A DNA stretch of 64,000 bases from Methylococcaceae bacterium (GTDB taxonomy: Bacteria > Pseudomonadota > Gammaproteobacteria > Methylococcales > Methylomonadaceae), in NCBI GenBank assembly GCA_013140705.1, contig JABFSH010000029.1, positions 33,458-97,457 on the forward strand, given 5' to 3'. Below the pieces are notes generated by a model. It saw nothing but the letters and a program-made list of their open reading frames with translations. It was not told the origin of the DNA and made no database searches. Every line of letters begins with the position of its first letter. Within the stretch, counting starts at the first letter, position 1. The position numbers and the translations under genes are program-made. Below are positions 46,806 to 56,499 of the stretch, piece by piece.

Positions 46806-48407
46806 ATGATACACAAACACACGCAGTATTATTTTCATCATCTGAAAGACGACATACCTGCGGGAATCGTGGTCTTTTTGGTGGCATTGCCACTCTGCCT
46901 GGGTATTGCCCTGGCTTCGGGCGCGCCCCTGTTTTCCGGTTTAACAGCCGGACTGGTGGGGGGACTGATTGTTTCCTGGTTCAGCGGTTCCCAACTGAGC
47001 GTTTCTGGACCGGCCGCAGGTCTTACCGTCATCGTGTTCAACGCCATTGAAACCTTGGGAAGTTTTCAGGGTTTTTTAGTCGCCTGCGTTTTAGCCGGAG
47101 TTCTCCAACTGGGACTAGGATTTCTCAGAGCAGGCATCATTGGCGCCTTTTTTCCTTCTTCGGTTATAAAAGGCATGTTGGCGGCCATCGGCCTTATTTT
47201 GATCATCAAACAATTTCCTCATGCAACGGGCTATGACACCAGTTACGAGGGCGACGAAAGCTACATGCAGGAGACCGCCGAATCGAGCTTTTATGAACTT
47301 TTTGATGCAATGAACGCGCTTTCATCCGGTGCCTTGATTATAAGTATTATTTCCTTAGGAATTTTAATTGTATGGGAAATGCCCTTCATAAAACATACCC
47401 GCCTCCTGAGTTTAATTCCCGGGCCTTTAATTGCAGTACTATGGGGGGTTGGTTTTAATTTAACCGCCACACAATTTTTTCCCAACTTGTCGGTCAGTGC
47501 CAAACACATGGTTTCGCTGCCAGCATCCGAGGATGTAGGCGACTTCTTTAATAACATTATGTTTCCCGACTTCAGCTTTCTGGCTCATCCCCAAGTCTAT
47601 GTTGTGGCAATAACCCTCACCCTGATAGCCAGTCTGGAAACGCTGTTAAGCCTTGAGGCTGTCGACAAACTGGATCCATTGAAACGTCTGGCGCCAACCA
47701 ACAGGGAATTAAAAGCGCAAGGGATCGGCAATATTTTAAGCGGCCTGCTCGGAGGATTGCCAATAACGGCAGTCATTGTAAGAAGTTCAGCTAATATAAA
47801 CGCGGGGGGGAAAACCAGAATTTCCTGCTTTGTTCATGGCCTGTGTTTACTCGTTAGTGTCATGTTTTTCGCGCATTATCTCAACTATATTCCATTGTCC
47901 GGTTTATCGGCCATACTTCTGCATACCGGTTACAAACTCGCAAAACCGGCATTATTTATGGAATTTTACAAGAAGGGCATGAGCCAATTTTTACCATTCG
48001 CCCTCACCGTTCTTGCGATTCTGCTGACTGATTTATTAAAAGGTATGGCCGTGGGATTGGTTATCGGTTTGTTTTTTGTCATCAGAGCCAATTATAATGC
48101 CGCCATTACATTAACTCAGGATGGAGACCATTATTTGTTGTCATTCAACAAGGATGTTTCCTTTCTGAATAAAGCGCTGCTTCGAAAATTTATCCTAAAC
48201 ATCAATGCGGACAGTAAGGTGACAGTTAACGCCAGCAAAGCTCATTTCATTGATCATGATATTCTTGAAACTGTAGAAGACTTTCTGGCCGCAGCTTCCG
48301 ATAGCAATATTTCAGTCGAAGTCATCGATTTATTTGGCAAAGAAAACATCAAAAAGGATTATTACCAAGCCGATGCATCACAACAGCCTAATGGAACAAC
48401 CGGTTAA
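46806..48407 (+). CDS. SulP-family anion (probable bicarbonate) transporter
   Basis: A 533-residue SulP transporter with about 11-13 helices and a C-terminal STAS-like domain. The family motifs are the start DDIPAGIVVFLVALPLCLGIALASGAPLFSGL and GSQLSVSGPAAGLT. The cytoplasmic tail (about 445-515) includes VSFLNKALLRKFILNI and FIDHDILETVEDF, typical of STAS. SulP proteins carry sulfate, bicarbonate or other anions. Being first in the DabA locus makes bicarbonate the best guess, but substrate is not proven. GGAG lies seven bases before the ATG, and the next gene follows after 27 bp. Confidence 0.88.
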   Translation: MIHKHTQYYFHHLKDDIPAGIVVFLVALPLCLGIALASGAPLFSGLTAGLVGGLIVSWFSGSQLSVSGPAAGLTVIVFNAIETLGSFQGFLVACVLAGVLQLGLGFLRAGIIGAFFPSSVIKGMLAAIGLILIIKQFPHATGYDTSYEGDESYMQETAESSFYELFDAMNALSSGALIISIISLGILIVWEMPFIKHTRLLSLIPGPLIAVLWGVGFNLTATQFFPNLSVSAKHMVSLPASEDVGDFFNNIMFPDFSFLAHPQVYVVAITLTLIASLETLLSLEAVDKLDPLKRLAPTNRELKAQGIGNILSGLLGGLPITAVIVRSSANINAGGKTRISCFVHGLCLLVSVMFFAHYLNYIPLSGLSAILLHTGYKLAKPALFMEFYKKGMSQFLPFALTVLAILLTDLLKGMAVGLVIGLFFVIRANYNAAITLTQDGDHYLLSFNKDVSFLNKALLRKFILNINADSKVTVNASKAHFIDHDILETVEDFLAAASDSNISVEVIDLFGKENIKKDYYQADASQQPNGTTG

Positions 48408-48434
48408 TCCGCCGCAAATCATGGAAGGTTGATC

Positions 48435-49907
48435 ATGGGGATATTGAGTATACTGCTTTGGACGCCAGCTGTTGGCGCCCTGTTGCTAGTGCTGATTCCA
48501 GGTCAACGAAGCGGCATAATTCAAATCATTGCCAATCTTGTGACTACCTTGGTGTTTATTCTGGCTTGCTGGCTGGCAGCGCTTTATGACCATCACGATG
48601 CCGGCTTACAATTCAGTGAATATTTCCCCCTCAATCCGGTTCTTGGCAGCGCCTATGCCCTGGGTGTGGATGGAATTTCCATGCCCATGCTCGTGTTGGC
48701 GTCCTTTCTAACTTCCATATCTTTACTAGCTTCCGTTTCGATATCCAGCAGTGTCAAAGGCTATTATATCTGCATGCTGCTCCTCGAATTCGGAATGTTG
48801 GGTGTATTTTTGGCACAGGATTGGGCTTTGTTTTATATCTTTTGGGAAGTCACGCTGATTCCTCTGTTTTTTCTCATCGGCCGTTGGGGTGGCAAACGAA
48901 AACACACTGCCAGCCTGAATTTCGTGCTTTACACGATGGGCGGCTCCATTTTCATGTTGCTCAGCCTGCTAGCCATCAGTCAATACGATTTGGAACATGC
49001 CGGTTCACTGATGACGTCCATGCATCTGGCGGCAAAAGATATGCCACGCTATGAGCAGATTCTGGTATTCCTGGGCTTTTTAATTGGCTTCGGTGTCAAG
49101 ATGCCTATTTTCCCCCTGCACGGCTGGCTGCCGCTGGCTCACGTTGAAGCCCCCAGTCCGGTCAGTATTTTATTATCCGGCATTTTATTGAAAATGGGTG
49201 CCTATGGCTTGATAAGATCGGTTGCGATGCTACCGGAAGCAGCACTCACCCTCCAGTCATTACTGGTTTTTCTGGCATTGTTCAGCATGCTGTATGGTGG
49301 CTTGTTGGCCTGGCGGCAAAACGATCTTAAAGCGATGGTCGCCTATTCATCGGTCAGCCACATGGGTATCGTTTTATTGGGTATAGCCACTTTAAACGAA
49401 ACGGGTCTCATGGGTGCAGTAATACAAATGACAGCACATGGACTGGTCGCCGGCGCTTTGTTCTTGCTGGTGGGCTTGCTATACGAACGAACGCATACCC
49501 GCAACGTTCAGGACTACAGCTCGCTGGTCCAGGTCATGCCCCGCTTTGCCTTGTTCATGACAATAACCTTGCTCGCCACCATGGGATTACCAGGCTCTAT
49601 CGGTTTTATCGCCGAACTGCATACGATCATCGGCGGTTTTCAACAATGGGGTTGGCTCTGGCTGTTTTTCTGCCTCAGCTTTCTTATCAATGCGGCCTAT
49701 GCGATACGGACTATCGGCTTATTATTTACCGGCCCCGTTAAACCACACATGCAACACATTCCGGATTTGAGTCGCTATGAATTATTGGCAGCCGGATCGA
49801 TGTCGGCAGGTATTGTATTCTTTGGCTTTTGGCCAACGGCCTTGATCGATTTATCAGCTTCAACCATTGCGCAGCTGAACAGCTTGATCATGCTTCGAGG
49901 ATTATAG
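48435..49907 (+). CDS. NuoM-like (DabB-type) membrane subunit
   Basis: A 490-residue proton-antiporter-like protein with about 14 helices, starting at the ATG at 48435. It resembles NuoM/NuoL: GVDGISMPMLVLASF, the helix-5 Glu in FYIFWEVTLIPLFFLIGRWG, the helix-7 Lys in GFGVKMPIFPLHGWLP, EAPSPVSILLSGILLKMGAYGLIR, and AYSSVSHMGIVLLG. In DAB systems a DabB subunit of this family pairs with DabA and is thought to couple CO2 hydration to proton or sodium flux. It directly precedes dabA by 8 bp. Confidence 0.88.
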   Translation: MGILSILLWTPAVGALLLVLIPGQRSGIIQIIANLVTTLVFILACWLAALYDHHDAGLQFSEYFPLNPVLGSAYALGVDGISMPMLVLASFLTSISLLASVSISSSVKGYYICMLLLEFGMLGVFLAQDWALFYIFWEVTLIPLFFLIGRWGGKRKHTASLNFVLYTMGGSIFMLLSLLAISQYDLEHAGSLMTSMHLAAKDMPRYEQILVFLGFLIGFGVKMPIFPLHGWLPLAHVEAPSPVSILLSGILLKMGAYGLIRSVAMLPEAALTLQSLLVFLALFSMLYGGLLAWRQNDLKAMVAYSSVSHMGIVLLGIATLNETGLMGAVIQMTAHGLVAGALFLLVGLLYERTHTRNVQDYSSLVQVMPRFALFMTITLLATMGLPGSIGFIAELHTIIGGFQQWGWLWLFFCLSFLINAAYAIRTIGLLFTGPVKPHMQHIPDLSRYELLAAGSMSAGIVFFGFWPTALIDLSASTIAQLNSLIMLRGL

Positions 49908-49915
49908 GGTCTTTC

Positions 49916-52900
49916 ATGCAGGCAGCCGATCACAAACACAACAGGAATACTCAGACATTACGTGACCACATCGTTGCTGCGCTGCATGAACTCGATCATG
50001 TGCTTCCTGGCCAGGCACCCCTTCATGATTTCGTCCATCACAATACCTTGCATGGCTTTCAGCATTTGCCATTTGAAGAAGCCCTCGATAAATTTGCCGC
50101 GTTGACGGGTATTTTCGGATATCAACCGGAAGAGAACAGCCGCAGCTTTTATTGGCAAGGCCGGATCAATGACGATGATTTATCTGCCGCCCTGGCTGGC
50201 AACCCCGGCTTGCAAACCGAACAGATAGTCTGTGTTTTGAAAGACAGACCCATTACCCGCATGGACATTTATCGGATGGCCTTGCTGTATGACCTGAGCG
50301 AGATTACTCCCGGCCAATTCAATTGGCAAATCGATGAACTGAATGCATTGAACACGGTGCAGAACGACGTACCCAAGCCAGTTCGCAATCAGTTCCTGGC
50401 TTCTCAACTGCCAGAAAATGATGCCATTCAGGCCTTGTGGAACCGTATTCTGGTTTTGCTTGATCTACACCAAATTAACTTGCATCCAGAGACTCTGCTG
50501 GATTTGTCGATGGAACAGGCCGAAGACTGGCTGGCGCATGCCCTCCCGAACAATGATATGGAATTACGTCGACTGTTCGGTGCATCGGTTCGTCAACATA
50601 ACCTGCAACAAGCCCGACTTGATTTGGATGAACAGATTAATCAACTGGGCGACAACCTAACCTTGCGCAGCTTTATCGCTGGACTCAGTGGCATTGACGT
50701 GCTTGACGCCGTTCGCCCACAACTTATTCGTCAGTGTTCGTCTGCGCTGGATGAAGCTGTTGCAGCCTGGCAAACACCGGGGCGGAGCCAACTGGGCTTT
50801 TACGCATCATGGCGAGTCACGATGATTTACGATGCCAATCCTTTTTTGCATGAACTTCCCGACTGGCTGCAAATCATTACGGAACTACCCAGCGACCCGA
50901 TTGATACAATTATCCTGCAATTATCCCAACTGGAAATTCCTGAGAATAAATGGCCCGGCTATTTACGCCGCCTGGCACTTGAATTACCAGGCTGGTCCGG
51001 TTTGATCAACTGGCGAGAACAACACCCGAAATATCAGGCAAGCAATGATGCGGCACCAAAACTTGCCGATTATCTGGCTATCCGCTTGACTCTGGACAGA
51101 CTGTGGTTGAATCAGGTCTGCCGGGATATATGGAAAATCGAAGCCACACCCCACGCCCTGCATGCCTATTTTCGCAAAAACCTGCCGGAATTTATCGTAC
51201 GCCGATCCCTGTACCAGCGTAATCTGCCGGAGTACCTGACTGAACTCGCTGAATCCTTATCCGCCCAGACAAGTACAGATCGCCATAATCGCCAAGCCTG
51301 GCAAGAGCTCGCAGACCTGATCTGGACCTGGCAGCTAAGCCCCATGACGGATAATAATGAAGGACTGTCTATTTTCAATGCCGGCTGGCGACTGTTCCGT
51401 CTATTTCAACATTTAGGTTTAAGCGCTGAGTATCTCCAGCAATCAAGTAGAGATGATCTTGTTAAAATTCTGGACATCCTGAACACGTTTAATGAAACCG
51501 AACGCGGCAAAGTCTGGCTAAATGCTTACGAATTGCATTATCGGGATGCCTTTTTTCACGCCCTAAGTGCCAATAGCAACAAAGGTCGCTGGGCAAGGCG
51601 CGAAAAACGGCCATCGTCGCAAATTATTTTCTGCATGGATGACAGGGAAGAAAGTTTTCGCCGTCATCTGGAGGAACTGAATCCCACCATAGAAACCTTA
51701 GGCGCTGCGGGCTTTTTCGGTGTAGCCATGAACTACCAAGGACTGGATGACCCTCACTCAACGCCGTTGTGTCCGGTAGTGGTAACGCCGGCCCATACCA
51801 TTCACGAAGCCCCCCAAATGGGCTCTGAAACAACACTATCACGACACAAGCTAGGTCGTAGCGTTCTCATGCAGGGGGCTAATCGTGTTTACCACGGCTT
51901 AAGACGCAACCTTTTGTCCTCTTATCTGATCAATCATTTACTTGCGCCTTTTGCTCTCACGGGTCTGGTCTCAAAATCCTTGTTTCCATTGACTCATCAA
52001 CGTCTGATGTCTCATCTGTCGGATCTGATATCCCCGTGCGTCAAGACACAGCTACAGTTTACATCAACGGATCATTCAAGAACGGCGACACCCGATTTGC
52101 CCAAACAGGGTTTTACCGATAGCGAACAAGTTGATCGAGTTGCCGGTTTTCTGCGCAATATCGGTCTAACCGACGGATTTGCTCCGCTCGTCGTCTTGAT
52201 GGGTCATGGCTCCATCAGTCAGAACAATCCACACTTGGCCGCCTACGATTGCGGCGCCTGCAGCGGTCGTCACGGCGGTCCCAATGCTCGTATTTTTGCG
52301 GCCATGGCAAATCGGCCTGAAATTCGGTCATTGCTGACAGCGCGTGGCATTTCAATTCCACCGGATACCTGGTTTATCGGTTCAGAACACAATACCTGCA
52401 ATGAAAACATCATCTGGTACGATCTGGACGCATTACCGGCCTCGCATCAGGCCGGCTTTAATATTCTGCTCAATGAATTGGCACATGTGCGCAAAATGTC
52501 GGCACACGAGCGCTGCCGCAGACTCGCCTCTGCCCCAGTCAATCCCAGTCCCGAATTAGCCCTGGCGCATATTGAAGAACGTGCTGCCGATTTTTCACAA
52601 GCCAGACCTGAATTAGGACACGCCACCAATGCTTCCGCTATCGTGGGTCGCCGCTCATTATCCCAGGGTATTTTTTTCGATCGCCGCGTTTTTTTGATTT
52701 CTTATGACCCCGCTCAGGATACTGAAGGTACTATCCTGGAAAGCATCCTGCTAGCTGTGGGCCCGGTCGGTGCGGGCATCAATCTGGAATATTACTTTTC
52801 TACCGTTAATAATGAACGCTTTGGCTGCGGCTCTAAAGTTACTCATAATATCACCGGTTTCTTCGGTGTCATGGAAGGATCAAGCAGTGATTTAAGAACG

Positions 52901-53221
52901 GGTCTGCCTAGACAGATGGTTGAAATTCATGAGGCCATGCGTCTGCAAATTCTCGTGGAAGCAAAAACATCAACGCTGGAAAACATCTATCAGCGTCAGG
53001 AAAGTTTACGTGAATTGATCGCAGGCGGCTGGATACTATTAAGCACCAAAGATCCTGACACCGGTAAAATTTACAGCTTTGAACGCGGCACTGGCTTTGT
53101 ACTCTGGCATGCCAAAGATAATGATTTAGCTAGCTTTGCAAATTCAGCAGATTGTTATCGTGGCCAATCCTTGCCTGTACCCCCCGCACTGATTAAACAA
53201 CCGGAAGTGTTGGAACCATAA
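49916..53221 (+). CDS. dabA: DabA (DUF2309/UPF0753) inorganic-carbon subunit
   Basis: A 1101-residue soluble protein of the DUF2309 family, starting at the ATG at 49916; an upstream TTG is rejected. DabA is proposed to hydrate CO2 to bicarbonate in a carbonic-anhydrase-like site driven by its membrane partner. The zinc residues expected from the Halothiobacillus DabA are all here: C573 and D575 in FCMDDREESFRRH, then H764 in MGHGSISQ and C779 in DCGACSGRHGG, with the same 15-residue H-to-C spacing. The start has LHELDHVLPGQAPLHDFVHHNTLHGFQHL. It is longer than the ~830-residue DabA2 form. It lies between two NuoM/L-like genes. Confidence 0.93.
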   Translation: MQAADHKHNRNTQTLRDHIVAALHELDHVLPGQAPLHDFVHHNTLHGFQHLPFEEALDKFAALTGIFGYQPEENSRSFYWQGRINDDDLSAALAGNPGLQTEQIVCVLKDRPITRMDIYRMALLYDLSEITPGQFNWQIDELNALNTVQNDVPKPVRNQFLASQLPENDAIQALWNRILVLLDLHQINLHPETLLDLSMEQAEDWLAHALPNNDMELRRLFGASVRQHNLQQARLDLDEQINQLGDNLTLRSFIAGLSGIDVLDAVRPQLIRQCSSALDEAVAAWQTPGRSQLGFYASWRVTMIYDANPFLHELPDWLQIITELPSDPIDTIILQLSQLEIPENKWPGYLRRLALELPGWSGLINWREQHPKYQASNDAAPKLADYLAIRLTLDRLWLNQVCRDIWKIEATPHALHAYFRKNLPEFIVRRSLYQRNLPEYLTELAESLSAQTSTDRHNRQAWQELADLIWTWQLSPMTDNNEGLSIFNAGWRLFRLFQHLGLSAEYLQQSSRDDLVKILDILNTFNETERGKVWLNAYELHYRDAFFHALSANSNKGRWARREKRPSSQIIFCMDDREESFRRHLEELNPTIETLGAAGFFGVAMNYQGLDDPHSTPLCPVVVTPAHTIHEAPQMGSETTLSRHKLGRSVLMQGANRVYHGLRRNLLSSYLINHLLAPFALTGLVSKSLFPLTHQRLMSHLSDLISPCVKTQLQFTSTDHSRTATPDLPKQGFTDSEQVDRVAGFLRNIGLTDGFAPLVVLMGHGSISQNNPHLAAYDCGACSGRHGGPNARIFAAMANRPEIRSLLTARGISIPPDTWFIGSEHNTCNENIIWYDLDALPASHQAGFNILLNELAHVRKMSAHERCRRLASAPVNPSPELALAHIEERAADFSQARPELGHATNASAIVGRRSLSQGIFFDRRVFLISYDPAQDTEGTILESILLAVGPVGAGINLEYYFSTVNNERFGCGSKVTHNITGFFGVMEGSSSDLRTGLPRQMVEIHEAMRLQILVEAKTSTLENIYQRQESLRELIAGGWILLSTKDPDTGKIYSFERGTGFVLWHAKDNDLASFANSADCYRGQSLPVPPALIKQPEVLEP

Positions 53222-53374
53222 AATTATGACGGCTTTAGCATTTACACCGCAGCATGGACACTATGAACAACATCAATCCTGGGACATTGCGGTTGCAGGG
53301 ATTACGCTATCGCTTCATCCTAGCCCGCATTTGGAACCTTACGCCTTGTACCTTGTACCTTATACCTCATCTAT

Positions 53375-54937
53375 ATGGATGCATTAGTTGTATTAATACC
53401 CTTGTTGCCTCTGCTAGCCGCCGCCATTATCGGCATCGGACATCTGTCGGGTCTATTGACCGGAGAAGGCAGTGAAAACACAACAGCCGATATTGCCGTC
53501 TGGGCCATTACCCTCTCGTGTCTACATACACTTATTTTGCTGGGCGCCGATATTCTAGCTAAAAATACCGGGGCTTTCAGTGTCGGACAATGGCTCGTTA
53601 GCGACAGTTTGATCATTCGTCTGAACTTCATAACAACTGGATTTAATGCTAAATTAGCCGCTTTATTCAGTATCCTGTTAGTCATCGTCAGCCGATTTTC
53701 CGTCAATTATATGCACAGGGAAACAGGCTTTCACCGCTTCTATTTCGTCCTGTGCCTTTTCGCATCAGCGATATTGCTCCTCGTGTTGGCGGGCAATGCC
53801 GTTGTCACTTTTATCGGCTGGGAAATTGCCGGAGTCTGTTCATTTCTTCTGATAGCCTACGCTTATGATCGACCCGTTGCCATCGCTAATGCGACCCGTG
53901 TTTTTGTCACCAACCGCATAGGTGACGCCGGCTTTATTACCGGCATCGGGCTTTGTTACGTCTGGATCGATACAGTCAACTGGGGCAAAGTGAATGCGTC
54001 TGCAAGCATATTGACACCCGGACAGGCCTCAGGAATTGCGCTTTGTTTTGCAATCGCAGCATTCGCAAAATCAGCTCAACTCCCTTTTACACCCTGGCTG
54101 GCCCGCGCCATGGAAGGACCAACACCATCCAGTGCCGTATTTTACGGTGCTGTCATGATCCACGCCGGGGGCTTCCTGGTCATCCAGCTGCAACCCATTT
54201 TTGAGCAGGCGCCATTTCCCATGCTATTACTTGCGGTGACAGGATTCGCAACCGCTCTTTATAGTACTTTTGTGGGCCTCACTCAGACTGATGTAAAAAG
54301 CTCTCTGGTATTTGCGACTACCGGCCAACTCGGCTTGATGTTTCTGGAATGTGGCCTGGGATTCTGGCAGCTGGCCAGCTGGCATTTATGCGCCCATGCC
54401 GTCGTACGCGGCTATCTGTTTTTGACATCACCTTCAATGATGTATGTAACCCAGGATAATCCGATTAAACCCGTTCCCCCCTTCATTTCTCAAATGCGCT
54501 GGGCTTATGTGGCCTCTTTACAGCGCCTATGGCTGGATCAAATCACGGACTGGGCCCTGGTTAAACCGATACTTCGACTGGCACAGGATATGTATTACTT
54601 TGATGACTACATCGTTGATCGTTTCATGGGTGCACCCGCTCCCGCCATCCAGGCAATATCTTCCCTGGCGCAACAGGAAGAAAAATCCTTTGGCACGGAC
54701 CTCGAAAATGACTCTAATGAATTTGCCAAGGGAACCGGTCTAGCGGGTAAATTGACCGAATGGACATCTGCCATTGTGCACTGGTTTGAAGAGCGCTGGA
54801 TGGTTCAATCCGTTAGCAAAACTTCACATGGCACCGCCCGCAAATTAGCCATCGCTGCTAACCAGGTTGAACGCCTGATTTTCAGACCACGCTACCTGGT
54901 CTTGTTCGTGTTTATTACCTTGATGGTCGCCTTTTAA
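53375..54937 (+). CDS. NuoL-like membrane subunit of the DabA locus
   Basis: A 520-residue antiporter-like protein with about 13 helices and a ~130-residue C-terminal extension. NuoL-type motifs: FIGWEIAGVCSFLLIAYAYDRP (Glu in helix 5), VFVTNRIGDAGF, and AFAKSAQLPFTPWLARAMEGPTPSSAVFYG (Lys in helix 7). The extension, containing YYFDDYIVDR and a final helix LVLFVFITLMVAF, recalls the lateral-helix end of NuoL but is not a close match. A 153-bp gap separates it from dabA. The two M-like genes follow at once, so the four form one membrane module. Confidence 0.85.
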   Translation: MDALVVLIPLLPLLAAAIIGIGHLSGLLTGEGSENTTADIAVWAITLSCLHTLILLGADILAKNTGAFSVGQWLVSDSLIIRLNFITTGFNAKLAALFSILLVIVSRFSVNYMHRETGFHRFYFVLCLFASAILLLVLAGNAVVTFIGWEIAGVCSFLLIAYAYDRPVAIANATRVFVTNRIGDAGFITGIGLCYVWIDTVNWGKVNASASILTPGQASGIALCFAIAAFAKSAQLPFTPWLARAMEGPTPSSAVFYGAVMIHAGGFLVIQLQPIFEQAPFPMLLLAVTGFATALYSTFVGLTQTDVKSSLVFATTGQLGLMFLECGLGFWQLASWHLCAHAVVRGYLFLTSPSMMYVTQDNPIKPVPPFISQMRWAYVASLQRLWLDQITDWALVKPILRLAQDMYYFDDYIVDRFMGAPAPAIQAISSLAQQEEKSFGTDLENDSNEFAKGTGLAGKLTEWTSAIVHWFEERWMVQSVSKTSHGTARKLAIAANQVERLIFRPRYLVLFVFITLMVAF

Positions 54938-54943
54938 TTAGCT

Positions 54944-56494
54944 ATGGACATCAAAATCACCTATTGGCCGGAACAGGCCGTTTTTCCAGTACTAAGCCTT
55001 TTAATGCTGGTGCCGTTAATCACCACCCTGGCCATCATTTATTCCCGTTCATCACTTTTTGCCTTAAGAGCCGGATTCACGGGCTCGCTAATCACCATAT
55101 TGCTGAGCCTGTATTTGTTGGCCGTTTTTGATACCAACAATCCCGGTATTCATCTGTTTGAGCACATCCACTTTGCTGGCATCAGTTACAGCGTCGGTGT
55201 CGATGGCGCCAACATTTTATTTATTCCGCTGACGGCTGTCTTAACATTCCTGACCCTGGTTTACACCCTGATAACCCGGCATGTGACTGATCGATTATTT
55301 ATTGGCTGCCTGCTCGGCTATGAAACTATCCTGATTGGCGCGTTTAGTGCCCTGAACCTCATGCAGTTCTGGTTTTGGTCTTTGCTTGAACTCGTTCCGG
55401 TGATTTTATTGACGACTCACGCAGGAACCGGACAGAAACGCCGCTGGATTGTCGCTCCCTTATTGCAATATTGGGGAAGCAGCCTGCTGATGACGCTAAC
55501 AGGTTTTATGTTGCTGGCATTTGGACTCATAGACTCCGAACATCCATTAACCTTCGACTGGTTTACCCTCAAGCAAAATAATGCCTATCTGCATGATGAA
55601 GTGCTCATTTTTATCCTGTTGTTTTTTGGCTTCGCGATTCGTATGCCGTTGTTTCCGTTTCACGGCTGGCTCCCACAATTGGCTGAACACGGTACCGTAG
55701 CCAGCGCTGCCATATTTCTGGTGGGCTTAAAACTCGGAATTTATTCGGTAATCCGCTTTATTTTGCCACTTGTTCCAGGCGTCGCCGAACAATGGGCGGA
55801 ATTCGTTGTCGCTCTGAGCTTGTTAAGCATTTTCTACGGCGCATTACATGCCCTTTTGCAAATCAATATCCGCAAGTTGCTGGCATTTGCTGTTATCAGT
55901 CATACCGGCATGCTGGTCATCGGCATATTCAGTTTCAATGAATATGGACTGGAGGGCAGCCTGTTGTTATCCATAGTCTATGGACTGGCCACCGCCGGGT
56001 TGTTATTCAGCGTTGGCCTGATTTATGAACGGACGCGTACCAGCTATATCACTCGACTGGGCGGCTTGTTTGATACCAACTCTACACTGGCGCTGTTGTT
56101 CCTGGTGTCAGCCCTCAGCACCATGGTCATGCCAGGGACGCCTGGATTTGATGCGGCACATATTCTGGTTGAAGGTATAATCGAAGAAGATGGCTGGCTG
56201 ATTGCGATCGCCATTTTACTCGGCAATGTACTGGCAGCCGCATTCCTGCTTAGAGCCTTCCAGCAAATATTCATAGCCACGCCCAAACGCAACCATCAGC
56301 CATACAGCAGCAGCCATCATCCCGTCAGAACCGAACGCCTTATTGCAATTGTCATTAGCATAATGCTGATCGGTTCGGGTTTTTATACGACGCCCTGGCT
56401 CAATTTCATCGATCAGGAAATGACGGCCATTCATCAGCATTACCCGGTCCACGGTGACCAACAATCGAATTTTATGAACAAGTCTTCTCAATAA
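54944..56494 (+). CDS. NuoM-like membrane subunit of the DabA locus
   Basis: A 516-residue antiporter-like protein, 14 helices. Motifs: HFAGISYSVGVDGANILFIPLTAVLTFLTLVYTL, the helix-5 Glu in WFWSLLELVPVILL, GFAIRMPLFPFHGWLPQLAEHGTVASAAIFLVGLKLGIY, and LAFAVISHTGMLVIG. The helix-7 lysine of NuoM (GFAVKMP-type) is an arginine here, which may change its ion-translocation role. It begins 6 bp after the NuoL-like gene and ends 5 bp before the third NuoM-like gene. Confidence 0.85.
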   Translation: MDIKITYWPEQAVFPVLSLLMLVPLITTLAIIYSRSSLFALRAGFTGSLITILLSLYLLAVFDTNNPGIHLFEHIHFAGISYSVGVDGANILFIPLTAVLTFLTLVYTLITRHVTDRLFIGCLLGYETILIGAFSALNLMQFWFWSLLELVPVILLTTHAGTGQKRRWIVAPLLQYWGSSLLMTLTGFMLLAFGLIDSEHPLTFDWFTLKQNNAYLHDEVLIFILLFFGFAIRMPLFPFHGWLPQLAEHGTVASAAIFLVGLKLGIYSVIRFILPLVPGVAEQWAEFVVALSLLSIFYGALHALLQINIRKLLAFAVISHTGMLVIGIFSFNEYGLEGSLLLSIVYGLATAGLLFSVGLIYERTRTSYITRLGGLFDTNSTLALLFLVSALSTMVMPGTPGFDAAHILVEGIIEEDGWLIAIAILLGNVLAAAFLLRAFQQIFIATPKRNHQPYSSSHHPVRTERLIAIVISIMLIGSGFYTTPWLNFIDQEMTAIHQHYPVHGDQQSNFMNKSSQ

Positions 56495-56499
56495 CCTGT

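Noticed and set aside
49829..49915. TTG start for dabA inside the preceding gene
   Set aside because: It would overlap the 48435 gene by 79 bp; the ATG at 49916 lies just after that gene's stop and fits the family start.
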